Below, piece by piece: positions 24,935 through 34,284 of a stretch of 64,000 nucleotides of DNA. The DNA is taken from positions 394,101-458,100 of the forward strand of contig NZ_VFYR02000004.1 of the NCBI RefSeq assembly GCF_006489205.2. Reading direction: 5' to 3'. Positions within the stretch are counted from its first letter, which is position 1; each line of letters opens with the position of its first letter. Below the pieces are notes generated by a model. The model worked only from the letters and a program-made list of their open reading frames with translations. It had not been told where the DNA came from and ran no database searches. A program made the translations under genes and the position numbers. This DNA is from Brevibacterium sp. XM4083 (lineage in GTDB: Bacteria; Actinomycetota; Actinomycetes; Actinomycetales; Brevibacteriaceae).

Positions 24935-25720
24935 CTACCCCTGCGACGGCCAGCCGTTGGGCGTGCAGCCCGACAGACCTTTCGTCTGCTGCTGCATGAG
25001 CGGGGCGGTCTCCCCCGAACCCGGGCACGATTCGTGGCCGTGACCGAGCGCGTGCCCGACCTCGTGGTTGATGAGGTACTGCCGGTACTGCGTGATGTCG
25101 TCGAACTCCGGGGTCGCGCTCACCCAGCGCTTGGCGTTGAGGATGACGTTCGGGCCGTTGCGGCACGAGAGCTTCCCGAGCGTCTTGAGCGGCAGGCACA
25201 TCTCATCGACGGTGTTCGGGCTCGCGATGCTGATCATCGCGTCCTGCCCCGAATCGACGAGTTCGATCGACACGTCGTCGATGTCCTGCCAGCCGCGCTC
25301 GTCCTGGAGGGTCGCGATGATGAAGTCGGACGCGCCGTCGACGTCGATGGGCAGATTGTCCTCGACGCGGACGGCGACCGCGAACGCCTTGCCGCCCTGG
25401 CGATTGGGCCCGACCTCACCGGCCGGGCGCGCCCATTTCCCACTGCCCTGCATCTCGATGTCGCCTTCCGTCACGCCGACGGCACCGGCCGAATCCCCGC
25501 CGGGTCCCGTGGCCGTCGGTCCCGGGAGATCGGCCGGATCGGTCACCGACGGGGCCGCGATCGTCTCGACCGCCTGCGGCGTCGGCCGGGTCTCGTCGGC
25601 CTCCTCGGGCGCGCATGCGCTCATCGCCGTGAGCAGGACAGCGACGACCATCGCCGAGGCGGCGCGACCGATCCGTGCAGCGCGCGGTCTGCGGCCGGTG
25701 GGGGTGAGGGGCGGAATCAC
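24935..25720 (-). CDS. DUF3152 secreted metalloprotease-like lipoprotein
   Basis: This 261-residue exported protein has a twin-Arg-rich N-terminus, a hydrophobic segment (about residues 22-34) and a lipobox ending in Cys (TAMSAC, about residue 36). A Pro/Thr/Ala-rich linker leads to the DUF3152 domain (about 95-261). The zinc-protease signature is [15 protein letters not shown], with HExxH and a third His in the H-x-x-x-x-x-H extension typical of metzincin-like folds. The start is GTG. TAGACT lies 7 nt before it without a ribosome-binding site, suggesting a leaderless mRNA. The substrate is unknown. Confidence 0.85.
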   Translation of the reverse strand: MIPPLTPTGRRPRAARIGRAASAMVVAVLLTAMSACAPEEADETRPTPQAVETIAAPSVTDPADLPGPTATGPGGDSAGAVGVTEGDIEMQGSGKWARPAGEVGPNRQGGKAFAVAVRVEDNLPIDVDGASDFIIATLQDERGWQDIDDVSIELVDSGQDAMISIASPNTVDEMCLPLKTLGKLSCRNGPNVILNAKRWVSATPEFDDITQYRQYLINHEVGHALGHGHESCPGSGETAPLMQQQTKGLSGCTPNGWPSQG

Positions 25721-25803
25721 ACCTGCGAGTCTAGCCGCGGGTCCCCCGTCTCCGCCCGATCGCGCAGTGATCGGAGACGTCGCGGTGACGTGGGACCACG
25801 CGC

Positions 25804-26466
25804 TCAGAACCTCAGCTCCACGCCGGGCCCGCGCAGCCGCGCCCGCAGACGACGCTCGGGCCCGGCGACCACCTCGGTGTCACCGGTGCCGAGGACCTCG
25901 AGCAGCGCCCGCGTCGCACCGACGTCGGGCGACTCGACGACGAACTCGAGGAGGTCGAGCGAGGGCAGAGCCGCCTCGGCGGGATGGATCGAGTCACCCC
26001 AGTCGATGAGGAACGGCTGGATCCCCTCCTGCGGGAGCGGGGACCGGGTCGTCAGCTGCCAGGCGAGGAGGTTGCCCTCGGCGGTCTCGCGTGACATGTC
26101 CCTGACCTCGCCGACGTCGATGCCCGCGGCGCGCGCGGCGGCGAGCGTCGCGGCCATCGCCGGCGGGTGGATCGCCCACGTGCGCAGGGTCGGGACGGTC
26201 GCGAGATGCGCGTCGAGCGGCAGCGTGCCGTCGGCCGGAGCCTCCTGCTCGGGATCGGGTCCGAGGATCTCGAGATACGTGTGCGCCCCGCCCGTCCAGC
26301 CGACCGGCGCCAGCCCGATGAGGAAGTTCGCGGTCCCGCGCCCCGGATGTCGACCGCCGGGCACGGCCCGCACTCCGGTGGCCCGTTCGATCTCCGCGAC
26401 CGCCGCGGGCAGGTCGGGGACGGTGACGACGAGGTGGTCGAGGTGGGCGGGGATCAGAGCAGCCAT
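25804..26466 (-). CDS. VOC/glyoxalase-like family protein, copy 1
   Basis: This 220-residue protein of the glyoxalase-like (Glyoxalase_3) VOC superfamily contains [11 protein letters not shown] at the N-terminus with the metal-ligand His of the fold, [16 protein letters not shown], and [16 protein letters not shown]. It is a paralogue of the gene directly upstream, which it overlaps by 13 bp. The pair arose by tandem duplication. Such proteins bind or modify small molecules, but no substrate can be assigned. The ATG at 26466 was chosen by alignment with the paralogue. Its ribosome-binding site lies inside the upstream gene. Confidence 0.83.
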   Translation of the reverse strand: MAALIPAHLDHLVVTVPDLPAAVAEIERATGVRAVPGGRHPGRGTANFLIGLAPVGWTGGAHTYLEILGPDPEQEAPADGTLPLDAHLATVPTLRTWAIHPPAMAATLAAARAAGIDVGEVRDMSRETAEGNLLAWQLTTRSPLPQEGIQPFLIDWGDSIHPAEAALPSLDLLEFVVESPDVGATRALLEVLGTGDTEVVAGPERRLRARLRGPGVELRF

Positions 26467-27149
26467 GTGCCACCGGGTCCTTCCAGTCGGGCGTGGAGAG
26501 CATCGGCCTCCCCCGCTTCGACCTCGATTCTCGCATCGAGGGCAGCGAGCACGGCGCGGGTGTCCGCGAGCTGAGGACTCGTCGCCCAGAACTGGGCGAG
26601 GGCGACGGTCGGCAGCGCCCGGCTCGCCGGGTGCGGGGAGTCCAGCCAGTCGATGAGGAAGGGCTGGATCCCGCCGAGCGCGAGCGGAGTCCGTCGCGTC
26701 AGCCGCCACCGCAGCGTCTCACCGTCCGGTGTCCGGCGGGACATGTCGACGACCGCGCCGAGGTCGACGGGCGGATCCGTCGCCTCCGCGGCGACCGCGA
26801 CGGCCCGGTCGAATCCCCGCGGGTGGATCGCCCACCGCTGCACGAACGGTGCGGTGACTCCCGCGAGAGCCGAGGGCAGGGCGGGTGCCGTCGGGTCCGG
26901 TGCCGTCGGGTCCGCGTCGGCAGCAGGATCGGGGCTCTGCTCGGGGTCGGGCCCGAGGAGCTCGAGGTAGCTGCGCGCGGCCCGGGTCCCGGCGATGTCG
27001 AGGCCGAGGAGCGCGTTCGCGGTGCCGCGCCCGGGGTGGACACCGCCCATCACGGGCCTCACTCCCAGAACAGCCTCACATTGCTCAACACTTTGCACGA
27101 GATCCGGGACGGCGATGACGAGGTGATCGAAGGTCGCAGGCAGAAGCAT
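26454..27149 (-). CDS. VOC/glyoxalase-like family protein, copy 2
   Basis: This 231-residue paralogue of the following gene has the same landmarks: [27 protein letters not shown] and [17 protein letters not shown] Pro/Asp/Ala-rich insert (DPAADADPTAPDPTAP, about residues 75-92) is absent from copy 1 and looks like a short tandem expansion. TAACAT lies exactly 6 nt before the ATG and there is no ribosome-binding site, so the two-gene mRNA may be leaderless. The substrate is unknown. Confidence 0.83.
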   Translation of the reverse strand: MLLPATFDHLVIAVPDLVQSVEQCEAVLGVRPVMGGVHPGRGTANALLGLDIAGTRAARSYLELLGPDPEQSPDPAADADPTAPDPTAPALPSALAGVTAPFVQRWAIHPRGFDRAVAVAAEATDPPVDLGAVVDMSRRTPDGETLRWRLTRRTPLALGGIQPFLIDWLDSPHPASRALPTVALAQFWATSPQLADTRAVLAALDARIEVEAGEADALHARLEGPGGTWLL

Positions 27150-27254
27150 GTCTCAATGTTAAGCCACGAATTGACAGCCGTGACGGGGATGGGATTGACT
27201 TCAGGGCATGGAGACGACCACCTGGGGCGCGCCGTGTCGAATGCCGATGTGCGC

Positions 27255-27280
27255 CGACGCGGAATCGATTCACCGCGTCG
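27255..27280. promoter_or_regulatory. 8-bp inverted repeat upstream of ABC operon
   Basis: CGACGCGG (27255-27262) and CCGCGTCG (27273-27280) flank AATCGATTCA. The dyad lies about 95 bp before the substrate-binding protein start and is a candidate operator. No regulator gene is adjacent. Confidence 0.35.
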
Positions 27281-27374
27281 ATTGTTGAGCTAAACAGCTC
27301 GTGCCTGGCCGCGGTGCCCGCTCTCGCCGCAGCCCCGTTGAAACCGTCCCACCTGCTCGAAGGATCCCACCACC

Positions 27375-29090
27375 ATGACGGACCTCCGTCCCCCGCACCG
27401 CGCGACCGGTGTGCCTGGCGCCCGCCTCGGCGCAACCACCCGGCGCAGCGTGCTCGGCGTCGGCCTCGGCCTCGGGGCGCTCGCCGCACTGAGCGCCTGC
27501 ACCCCGACCGACACCGATCCGCTCACCGACGGTCCGCCCGTGAACGGCGGGGTGCTCACGTACTTCGAGCCGCAGACGTGGACGCTCCTCTACCCGCCGT
27601 CCGTCGGGTTCTACCCCAACGGCGGGATCATGAACAACATCTCCGCCCGCCTGCTCTGGCAGGATCCCGAGACTCTCGAGCTCTTCCCGTGGCTGGCGAC
27701 CGCACTGCCGGAGATCAGCGCCGACGCCACACAGTTCACGTTCACCCTGCGGCAGGGCGTCACGTACTCCGACGGGTCGCCGCTGACGGCGGCGAACGTC
27801 GCGAAGAACTTCGACCTCTTCGGCCGCGGCGACGAATCGCGCACCCTGCCGGTGTCCGAGCAGATCTCGAACTACGACCGCGCCGAGGTCCTCGACGACC
27901 GTCGCGTGCGCTTCCACTTCACCGCCCCCTCCCCCGGCTTCGCGCAGGCGACGTCGACGATGAACGCCGGCCTCCTCGCCGATTCCACCCTCGACCTCGA
28001 CGCCGAGGGCTTCGGACCGGGAAGTGCGACGAAGATCCACACGGCCGGCCCCTTCCGCATCACCGCCGAGACGATCGGGACGAAGCTCTCCATCCGCGCC
28101 CGGGAGGACTACGACTGGGCGCCGCCGCACCTCGAGCACCAGGGACGGCCGTACCTCGACGGCATCGACTACCTCGTCAACAATGAATACTCGGTGCGCA
28201 TCGGCGCGGTGCTCTCCGGTCAGGCCGACGGCGTCCGCGACGTCCAGGCCCCCGACGAACCGCGCGTGACCGAGCAGGGGCTGCGCCTCTATGCGAAGGC
28301 GACGAACGGGATCAACAACAGCATCAACTTCCGCTTCCGCCACCCGCTGCTCGCCGACATCCGCGTCCGGCGGGCCCTCATCGCAGCGATCGACCGCCAG
28401 GAGATCGTCGACAAGCTCTTCACCCCGAACTACCCGCTCGCCACGGGACTGCTCGCGCAGGGCGCGATGGGCTACACGGACCAGACCGGAGCCTGGGTCT
28501 ACGACCCCGCCGCCGCGAACCGCCTCCTCGACGAGGCGGGCTGGGCCGAGCGCGGAGCCGGCGGCTACCGCGTCAAGGACGGACAGGTCCTCGCACTCAC
28601 CGTCAACACGGCGCTGCCGCAGCCGCGGTCGAACGAGGTGCAGACGCTCGTCCAGCAGCAGCTGCGCCGCGTCGGGGTGCGCCTGTCGATCAATCCCGGC
28701 GACCAGGCGAAGCAGACGCTCGACGCCCTCGACCTCGACTCGATCCAGATCTACCACTCGATGGTCGCCCGGGCCGACTACGACAACCTGCGATCGAACT
28801 ACGCCTCGGTCAATCGGGACGTCTTCCTCAACGCCGTCGGCCGTGACGACGCCGCGGACGATACCGTCGACCCGGAGATCGACCGCCTCCTCGACGCCCT
28901 GGCCTCCGAACCGGAGACCGAGCGTCGCCAGGCCGCCGCCGAGGCGGTCCAGACCTACCTCGTCGACCAGGCCTACGTCCTCCCGTTCTTCGAGGAGCCG
29001 CAGGTCTTCGCCTTCCGCCGCCGCGTCCGCGGCTTCACCACCGAACCCGTGGGCCGCCCCGACTTCTACAGCACCTGGATTGCGAGCTGA
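27375..29090 (+). CDS. Family-5 substrate-binding lipoprotein of ABC transporter (KPN_01854-like)
   Basis: This 571-residue periplasmic-type binding protein of the peptide/nickel/opine class has an N-terminus with a Tat-like RR motif (TTRRSVLGVGLGLGALAALSAC) ending in a lipobox Cys. The SBP_bac_5 domain fills the rest, with FTLRQGVTYSDGSPLTAANV as a family landmark. Its neighbours (luciferase-like monooxygenase and CMD/AhpD proteins) match the conserved cluster in which this protein is called the KPN_01854 family. Uptake of an organic substrate that is then oxidised inside the cell is likely. The TGA overlaps the next ATG by one base. Confidence 0.88.
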   Translation: MTDLRPPHRATGVPGARLGATTRRSVLGVGLGLGALAALSACTPTDTDPLTDGPPVNGGVLTYFEPQTWTLLYPPSVGFYPNGGIMNNISARLLWQDPETLELFPWLATALPEISADATQFTFTLRQGVTYSDGSPLTAANVAKNFDLFGRGDESRTLPVSEQISNYDRAEVLDDRRVRFHFTAPSPGFAQATSTMNAGLLADSTLDLDAEGFGPGSATKIHTAGPFRITAETIGTKLSIRAREDYDWAPPHLEHQGRPYLDGIDYLVNNEYSVRIGAVLSGQADGVRDVQAPDEPRVTEQGLRLYAKATNGINNSINFRFRHPLLADIRVRRALIAAIDRQEIVDKLFTPNYPLATGLLAQGAMGYTDQTGAWVYDPAAANRLLDEAGWAERGAGGYRVKDGQVLALTVNTALPQPRSNEVQTLVQQQLRRVGVRLSINPGDQAKQTLDALDLDSIQIYHSMVARADYDNLRSNYASVNRDVFLNAVGRDDAADDTVDPEIDRLLDALASEPETERRQAAAEAVQTYLVDQAYVLPFFEEPQVFAFRRRVRGFTTEPVGRPDFYSTWIAS

Positions 29091-30229
29091 TGATGATCGA
29101 CGTGAGATATCTCTGGCTGCGGCTCGGGCAGGCCGTCCTCGTCCTGCTCCTTGCCTTCACCGCGGCGTTCGTCCTCCTCTCCGTCATCCCCGGGGACGGG
29201 GTGACCGCCCGCTTCGCCGATCCCGCACTCGGGCTCTCCGCCGACCAGGTCGCGGCGATCCGCGCGGAGACCGGGGCGGACGAACCGCTGCTCACCCGCT
29301 ACCTCATCACTCTCGGCGGGTTCCTCACCGGGAACTTCGGCTTCTCCGTGCAGACGGGAGCCGCCGTGTCGACGATCGTCGCGGCCGCCCTGCCCTCGAC
29401 GCTCGCACTCGCCGTCTCCGGCTTCCTCACCGCGGTCGTCCTCGGCGTGCTCATCGCGGTGTTCGCGACCTTCGGCCCGACGACCGGCCCCCGGGCGTGG
29501 GTGCGCCGGGTCCTCGACTCCGTGCCGAGCCTCTTCATCTCGATCCCCGTGTTCTGGCTGGGGATCCTCCTCATCCAGGTGTTCTCGTTCCAGCTCGGCC
29601 TCGTCTCCGTCGTCTCCCCCGGCCCCGCCGAGGCGCTCGTCCTCCCCACGCTCACCGTCGCCGTCCCGCTGTCGGCCCCGATCGCGCAGGTCCTCATCCG
29701 CTCGATCACCGAGGTCAAGGCCGCGGGCTTCGTCAAGGTGACGGCCGCGAAGGGGGCCTCCGAGCTGTGGATCCTCGTCCACGCCGTCGCCCGCAACGCA
29801 CTGCTGCCGGGGCTGACGATCGTCGGTCTGATCTTCGGCGAACTCGTCGCCGGTGCCGTCGTCACGGAGACCGTGTTCGGCCGCAACGGCATCGGCCAGA
29901 TCACCGCGCAGGCGGTGACGAACCGGGACAATCCGATCCTGCTCGCCGTCGTCGTCCTCGCCACGCTCGGCTACGTCGTCATCAACCTCATCGTCGACCT
30001 CCTCTACCCCGTCGTCGACGTCCGCCTCCGACGCGGCCGGACAGCCGCCTCGGCGCGGGGGCTGCGGAGACCATCGCAGGCGGCATCGCAGGCAGCACCG
30101 CAGACGATGACACGACAACGGACACCCGACGACCGGACGAAGCAGGCCCTGGCGGCGAGCGCGAGCAGCGTCGGCGTCGACCTGGACTGGGGTACTGACG
30201 ATCACGGAACACGGAAGGCGAGGCCATGA
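29090..30229 (+). CDS. ABC transporter permease, DppB-like
   Basis: This 379-residue permease has six membrane segments and the BPD_transp_1 fold. The EAA loop is visible near AAGFVKVTAAKGASELWILVHAVARNALLPG, which contacts the ATPase. It opens with MMIDVRYLWLRLGQAVLVL like DppB/OppB. The C-terminal 60 residues are a polar, Ala/Arg/Thr-rich cytoplasmic tail not found in typical DppB. It is coupled to both neighbours (1-bp overlap upstream, 4-bp downstream). Confidence 0.9.
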   Translation: MMIDVRYLWLRLGQAVLVLLLAFTAAFVLLSVIPGDGVTARFADPALGLSADQVAAIRAETGADEPLLTRYLITLGGFLTGNFGFSVQTGAAVSTIVAAALPSTLALAVSGFLTAVVLGVLIAVFATFGPTTGPRAWVRRVLDSVPSLFISIPVFWLGILLIQVFSFQLGLVSVVSPGPAEALVLPTLTVAVPLSAPIAQVLIRSITEVKAAGFVKVTAAKGASELWILVHAVARNALLPGLTIVGLIFGELVAGAVVTETVFGRNGIGQITAQAVTNRDNPILLAVVVLATLGYVVINLIVDLLYPVVDVRLRRGRTAASARGLRRPSQAASQAAPQTMTRQRTPDDRTKQALAASASSVGVDLDWGTDDHGTRKARP

Positions 30230-31152
30230 GCTTCATCTCGAGTCTCACCCGCACGAGCCTCAACCGACCGACCGGTGACGGCGCCGGTCCTGACGGCACC
30301 GGACCCGACCGGTCCCGCAGCACGCGGCTCCGGAACAGTCGGTTCCGGACTGCGGGCACGGTCATCGGGCCGGCGACCGCGGTCTCGGCCCTCGTGCTCC
30401 TCATCGCCGTCGCCTGGGCGCTCGTGCCCGGTCTCTTCACGCAGTACGACCCCAACGACGGCGGGGACACCGCCGCCCTGCTCGCGCCGAGCGCCGACCA
30501 CTGGTTCGGCACCGATCAGACGGGCCGCGACGTCTTCGCCCGAGTCGTCTACGGCGCCTCCCAGTCGCTGCTGGCGGCCCTCATCGCCGTCGGCGTCGGG
30601 CTCATCGTCGGCACCGGGATCGGGCTCATCGCCGGCACACGCCGCGGCTGGGTCGATGACGTGCTCATGCGCGCCGTCGACGTCCTCCTCTCGATCCCCG
30701 CGATCCTGCTCAGCCTCTCGATCGTCATCGTCCTCGGCTTCGGCACGATCAACGCGGCGATCGCGGTCGGCGTCACCGCGATCGCGCAGTTCGCGCGTCT
30801 GACGAGGTCGGAGGCGGTGCGGATCAACACGAGTGACTACGTCGCCGCGGCCTACGGGTCCGGCGGCACGTACTGGTCGGTGCTCGGGCGCCACATCCTC
30901 CCGAACTCGATCTCCCCGGTCCTCACGCTCGCCGTCCTCCAGATCGGCTCGGCGATCCTCCAGATCTCGACGCTCGGCTTCCTCGGCTACGGCACCCCGC
31001 CGCCGACCCCGGAATGGGGTCTCATCATCGCCGAGGGCCGCAACTTCGTCGCCACCGCCTGGTGGCTGACGGTCCTGCCCGGCCTCGTCGTCATGGCCGT
31101 CGTGCTCGCCACCCACCAGATCGGCACCACCCTGCGAAAGGTCACCTCATGA
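30226..31152 (+). CDS. ABC transporter permease, DppC-like
   Basis: This 308-residue second permease has an N-terminal polar stretch of about 40 residues, then OppC_N-like and BPD_transp_1 domains with six membrane segments. Landmarks are WFGTDQTGRDVFARVVYGA and the C-terminal LGFLGYGTPPPTPEWG, both typical of DppC/OppC/NikC. It forms a heterodimer with the preceding permease. It starts by ATGA overlap with the previous gene and ends in the same way with the ATPase gene. Confidence 0.92.
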   Translation: MSFISSLTRTSLNRPTGDGAGPDGTGPDRSRSTRLRNSRFRTAGTVIGPATAVSALVLLIAVAWALVPGLFTQYDPNDGGDTAALLAPSADHWFGTDQTGRDVFARVVYGASQSLLAALIAVGVGLIVGTGIGLIAGTRRGWVDDVLMRAVDVLLSIPAILLSLSIVIVLGFGTINAAIAVGVTAIAQFARLTRSEAVRINTSDYVAAAYGSGGTYWSVLGRHILPNSISPVLTLAVLQIGSAILQISTLGFLGYGTPPPTPEWGLIIAEGRNFVATAWWLTVLPGLVVMAVVLATHQIGTTLRKVTS

Positions 31153-33065
31153 CCCTCTCGACCGCTCCCGCTGCGGCCTTGCCGGCTCCCGCCGGAACCG
31201 CTGCGCTGCTCGCCGTCCGCGGCCTCACCGTCGACTACTCCCGCCGAAGCGGTCCCGCCGATCCCGCGGTCGACGGCGTCGATCTCGTCGTCCTTCCCGG
31301 TGAGACGACGGCGGTCGTCGGCGAGTCCGGGTCGGGCAAATCGACGACGGCGAACGCCGTCCTCGGACTCCTCCCGGAGACCGCGCGGGTGACCTCAGGA
31401 GGGATCCGCCTCGGCGACATCGATCTCACGACGCTGTCCCGGCAGGGCTGGCGCGGGGTGCGCGGGGCGCAGATCGGGTATGTGCCGCAGGACCCCGGGA
31501 ACTCACTCAACCCGCTGCAGACCGTGGGGACCTCCGTCGCCGAGGCGCTGCGCATCCACAAGCGGGCAGACCGCCGTGCCGCCCGCGCCCAGGTCATCGA
31601 CCTCCTCGAGCGTGTCGGCATCGACCGGCCCATGATGCGCGCCGATCAGTATCCGCACGAGCTCTCCGGGGGCATGCGCCAGCGGGTGCTCATCGCGGCG
31701 GCGATCGCGCTGCGGCCCCGGCTGCTCATCGCCGACGAACCGACCTCGGCGCTCGATGTCACGGTGCAGAAGCGCATCCTCGACCTCCTCGACGAGCTGC
31801 GCGCGGAGACGGGCATGGGTGTCCTCCTCATCACCCACGATCTCGCGGTCGCCGGTGAGCGGGCCGACGAGGTCGTCGTCATGCGCGCAGGCCGCGTCGT
31901 CGAGACCGGCACGGCTGCCGACCTCTTCTCCCGCCCCGCGGCCGACTACACCGCCCGACTCCTCGCCGACGCCCCTGCGCTGCAGGCACGGACCGGACTC
32001 CGGGACCGGGTGGCCCGCGCTGTCGGTGAGCCTGGGGATGCCGGTGCGGTTGTGGGCGCGGATGCGGATGCGGATGCCGACACGAGCACGGGAGGCGAGA
32101 GCCCCTTCGTCGCGGTCGAGGGACTCACACAGATCTACGCCCGCGGGGACGACGCTCCTGGGGAGAACGGGGCTGCTGTGGAGAACGGGTCTGCTGGTGA
32201 GAGCGGGAGTGCCGGGGAGAGCGGGACTGCCGGCCGCCTCGGCGAGGTCATCGGGGTCGAGGACGTCTCGCTCACGGTCGCGCGCGGGACGACGCACGGC
32301 ATCGTCGGGGAGTCCGGGTCGGGGAAGACGACGACGGGCCGGGCGCTCGCCGGGTTCCTCACTCCGCAGGCCGGGACGGTGCGGATCGGGCAGATCGATG
32401 CCGCTGACCTCGGCGTCGGCCGGGACCGCCGGGCGAATCTGCGGAGCCTGCGGCGGACCGTCCAGCTCGTCCACCAGAACCCGTACTCGGCGCTCGACCC
32501 GCAGCAGTCGATCGGGGCGATCCTCACCGAGCCGCTGCGGAACTTCCGGATCGGAACCCGGGCCGAGCGCGGTGCACGCGTTGCCGCGATGCTCGAGCGG
32601 GTCGCACTGCCGTCGTCGTTCCTCGATCGGCGGCCGCGGGAGCTCTCGGGCGGGCAGCTGCAGCGCGTCGCGATCGCCCGTGCGCTCATCGCCGGACCCG
32701 AGCTCGTCGTCCTCGACGAGGCGGTCTCCGCCCTCGACGTCACGGTGCAGGCGCAGATCCTCGACCTCCTCGGACAGCTGCAGACCGAGCTGGGACTGAC
32801 GTACGTCTTCATCTCACACGACCTCTCAATCGTGCGCCAGATCGCTGATACCGTGTCGGTCATGTCGCGCGGACACCTCGTCGAGAGCGGTCGGACGGAG
32901 GACCTCTTCACCCGACCGCAGACCGCCTACACGCGCTCGCTCCTCGACGCGATCCCTCGACCGCTGGGCGTGCCGACCCCTGCCGCCGCAACGTCCACTG
33001 CACCGGTCACTGCAGCGTCCACTGCGCCGGTCACTGCACCGGCCACCGCCACGACAGAAAGCTGA
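31149..33065 (+). CDS. Fused double ABC ATPase (DppD-DppF type)
   Basis: This 638-residue protein has two complete nucleotide-binding domains. Domain 1 (about residues 20-270) has [24 protein letters not shown] and LLIADEP. Domain 2 (about 325-600) has [24 protein letters not shown] and LVVLDEA. The linker (about 295-365) holds short repeats of Ala-Asp and of Glu-x-Gly-x-Ala, and the C-terminus is Ala/Thr/Pro-rich. One polypeptide thus replaces the usual DppD/DppF pair. It starts by ATGA overlap with the permease gene. Confidence 0.92.
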   Translation: MTLSTAPAAALPAPAGTAALLAVRGLTVDYSRRSGPADPAVDGVDLVVLPGETTAVVGESGSGKSTTANAVLGLLPETARVTSGGIRLGDIDLTTLSRQGWRGVRGAQIGYVPQDPGNSLNPLQTVGTSVAEALRIHKRADRRAARAQVIDLLERVGIDRPMMRADQYPHELSGGMRQRVLIAAAIALRPRLLIADEPTSALDVTVQKRILDLLDELRAETGMGVLLITHDLAVAGERADEVVVMRAGRVVETGTAADLFSRPAADYTARLLADAPALQARTGLRDRVARAVGEPGDAGAVVGADADADADTSTGGESPFVAVEGLTQIYARGDDAPGENGAAVENGSAGESGSAGESGTAGRLGEVIGVEDVSLTVARGTTHGIVGESGSGKTTTGRALAGFLTPQAGTVRIGQIDAADLGVGRDRRANLRSLRRTVQLVHQNPYSALDPQQSIGAILTEPLRNFRIGTRAERGARVAAMLERVALPSSFLDRRPRELSGGQLQRVAIARALIAGPELVVLDEAVSALDVTVQAQILDLLGQLQTELGLTYVFISHDLSIVRQIADTVSVMSRGHLVESGRTEDLFTRPQTAYTRSLLDAIPRPLGVPTPAAATSTAPVTAASTAPVTAPATATTES

Positions 33066-33072
33066 GACACCG

Positions 33073-34284
33073 ATGACTGAGAACTCTGCGACTGAGAGCC
33101 CTGCGACTGAGAGCTCTGCGACTGAAAACCCTGCGATCACCGACGCCGGTCCGACGCTGGGATTCTTCACCCGCCTCCTCGAGGACGCCCCCGCTGACCA
33201 GCGGTATCGCTTCGCGCTCGAGCAGATCGAGCAGGCCGAGCGCTTCGGGTTCGGCACGGCGTGGGTCGCCCAGCACCACTTCTCCGCCGCCGAGGGCGGG
33301 CTGCCCTCCCCGCTCGTCTTCCTCTCCCACGCCGCTGCGCGGACGGACCGGATCCGGTTGGGCACGGCGATCATCACCCTGCCGATGGAGAACGCGGTGC
33401 GCGTGGCCGAGGACGCCGCGGTCGTCGACGTGCTCGCCGGCGGACGGCTGGAGATCGGCCTCGGCTCGGGCGGCAATCCCCGATCGTTCCCGGCCTTCGG
33501 GACGACGTTCGATGACCGGCGCGAGGTCTTCGCCGGCAACCTCGCGGCCCTGCGCACGCTGCTCGCCGGCGACGCGCTCGAGACCGGACATCTCCTCTAT
33601 CCAGGACCGGACCATGTTGGGTCTGCGGGTGGATCGTCCGAGTCGGCGGGCAGGTCTGCCTTGGATGGGTCACCGACCCGGCGCAGGCTCAGCGATCGGC
33701 TCTGGCAGGCGACGTTCTCCGCCGGAGGGGCCGGTGCTGCGGGAGCGGCCGGCGACGGTCTCATGCTCTCGCGCACGCAGCCGCGGCCGGGCGACAACCT
33801 CGGGGCGAGCCTCGATGAGATCCAGCTGCCCGTCATCGACACGTACCTCGAGGCGCTGCCGGCAGGTGTCGCACCGCGGATCCTCGCGTCGCGGACCGCT
33901 GTCGTCGCCGATGCCGAGGACCTGCCCCGCCTCCGCGAGCTCACCGAACCCGCGCTGCGAGCCGAGGCGGACCGGCTCGTCGGATACGACACCTCGGGGC
34001 TCACCCTCGACGAGCTGCTCACCGCGACCGACACCTACCTCGGCACGCCCGAGCAGGTCATCGAGCGGCTCGCTGCCGACCGGGTGCTCGGGCGGGTGTC
34101 GGATGTCAGCTTCCAGGTCCATTCGGTGCCCGCGACGAACGCGCACACCCTGCGCTCGATCGAGCTGCTCGCCACCGAGGTGGCCCCCGCCCTCGGGTTG
34201 CGGGTCGACGGGGCGGATCCGGCGGAGTCCGCGGGGGTCGCACAGGCTGTGGGAATCGCAGAGTCTGCTGGGGTCGCGCCATGA
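33073..34284 (+). CDS. Luciferase-like FMN-dependent monooxygenase (KPN_01858-like)
   Basis: This 403-residue flavin-dependent monooxygenase has the bacterial luciferase TIM-barrel. It carries RFGFGTAWVAQHHFSAAEGG, LGTAIITLPMENAVRVAEDAAVVDVLAGGRLEIGLGSGG and the later ASRTAVV region. It matches the family found beside KPN_01854-type binding proteins. It probably oxidises the imported compound with FMNH2 and O2. The N-terminus carries four ATES-like repeats from a 15-bp tandem repeat, and the C-terminus repeats ESAGVA. Both look unconserved. The stop overlaps the next gene by 4 bp. Confidence 0.87.
   Translation: MTENSATESPATESSATENPAITDAGPTLGFFTRLLEDAPADQRYRFALEQIEQAERFGFGTAWVAQHHFSAAEGGLPSPLVFLSHAAARTDRIRLGTAIITLPMENAVRVAEDAAVVDVLAGGRLEIGLGSGGNPRSFPAFGTTFDDRREVFAGNLAALRTLLAGDALETGHLLYPGPDHVGSAGGSSESAGRSALDGSPTRRRLSDRLWQATFSAGGAGAAGAAGDGLMLSRTQPRPGDNLGASLDEIQLPVIDTYLEALPAGVAPRILASRTAVVADAEDLPRLRELTEPALRAEADRLVGYDTSGLTLDELLTATDTYLGTPEQVIERLAADRVLGRVSDVSFQVHSVPATNAHTLRSIELLATEVAPALGLRVDGADPAESAGVAQAVGIAESAGVAP
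33076..33135 (+). repeat. 15-bp in-frame tandem repeat (4 units)
   Basis: Units of 15 bp start at 33076, 33091, 33106 and 33121, each near ACTGAGAGCCCTGCG. They encode TE(N/S)xA pentapeptides at the monooxygenase N-terminus. The unit length keeps the frame if the copy number changes. Confidence 0.9.
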
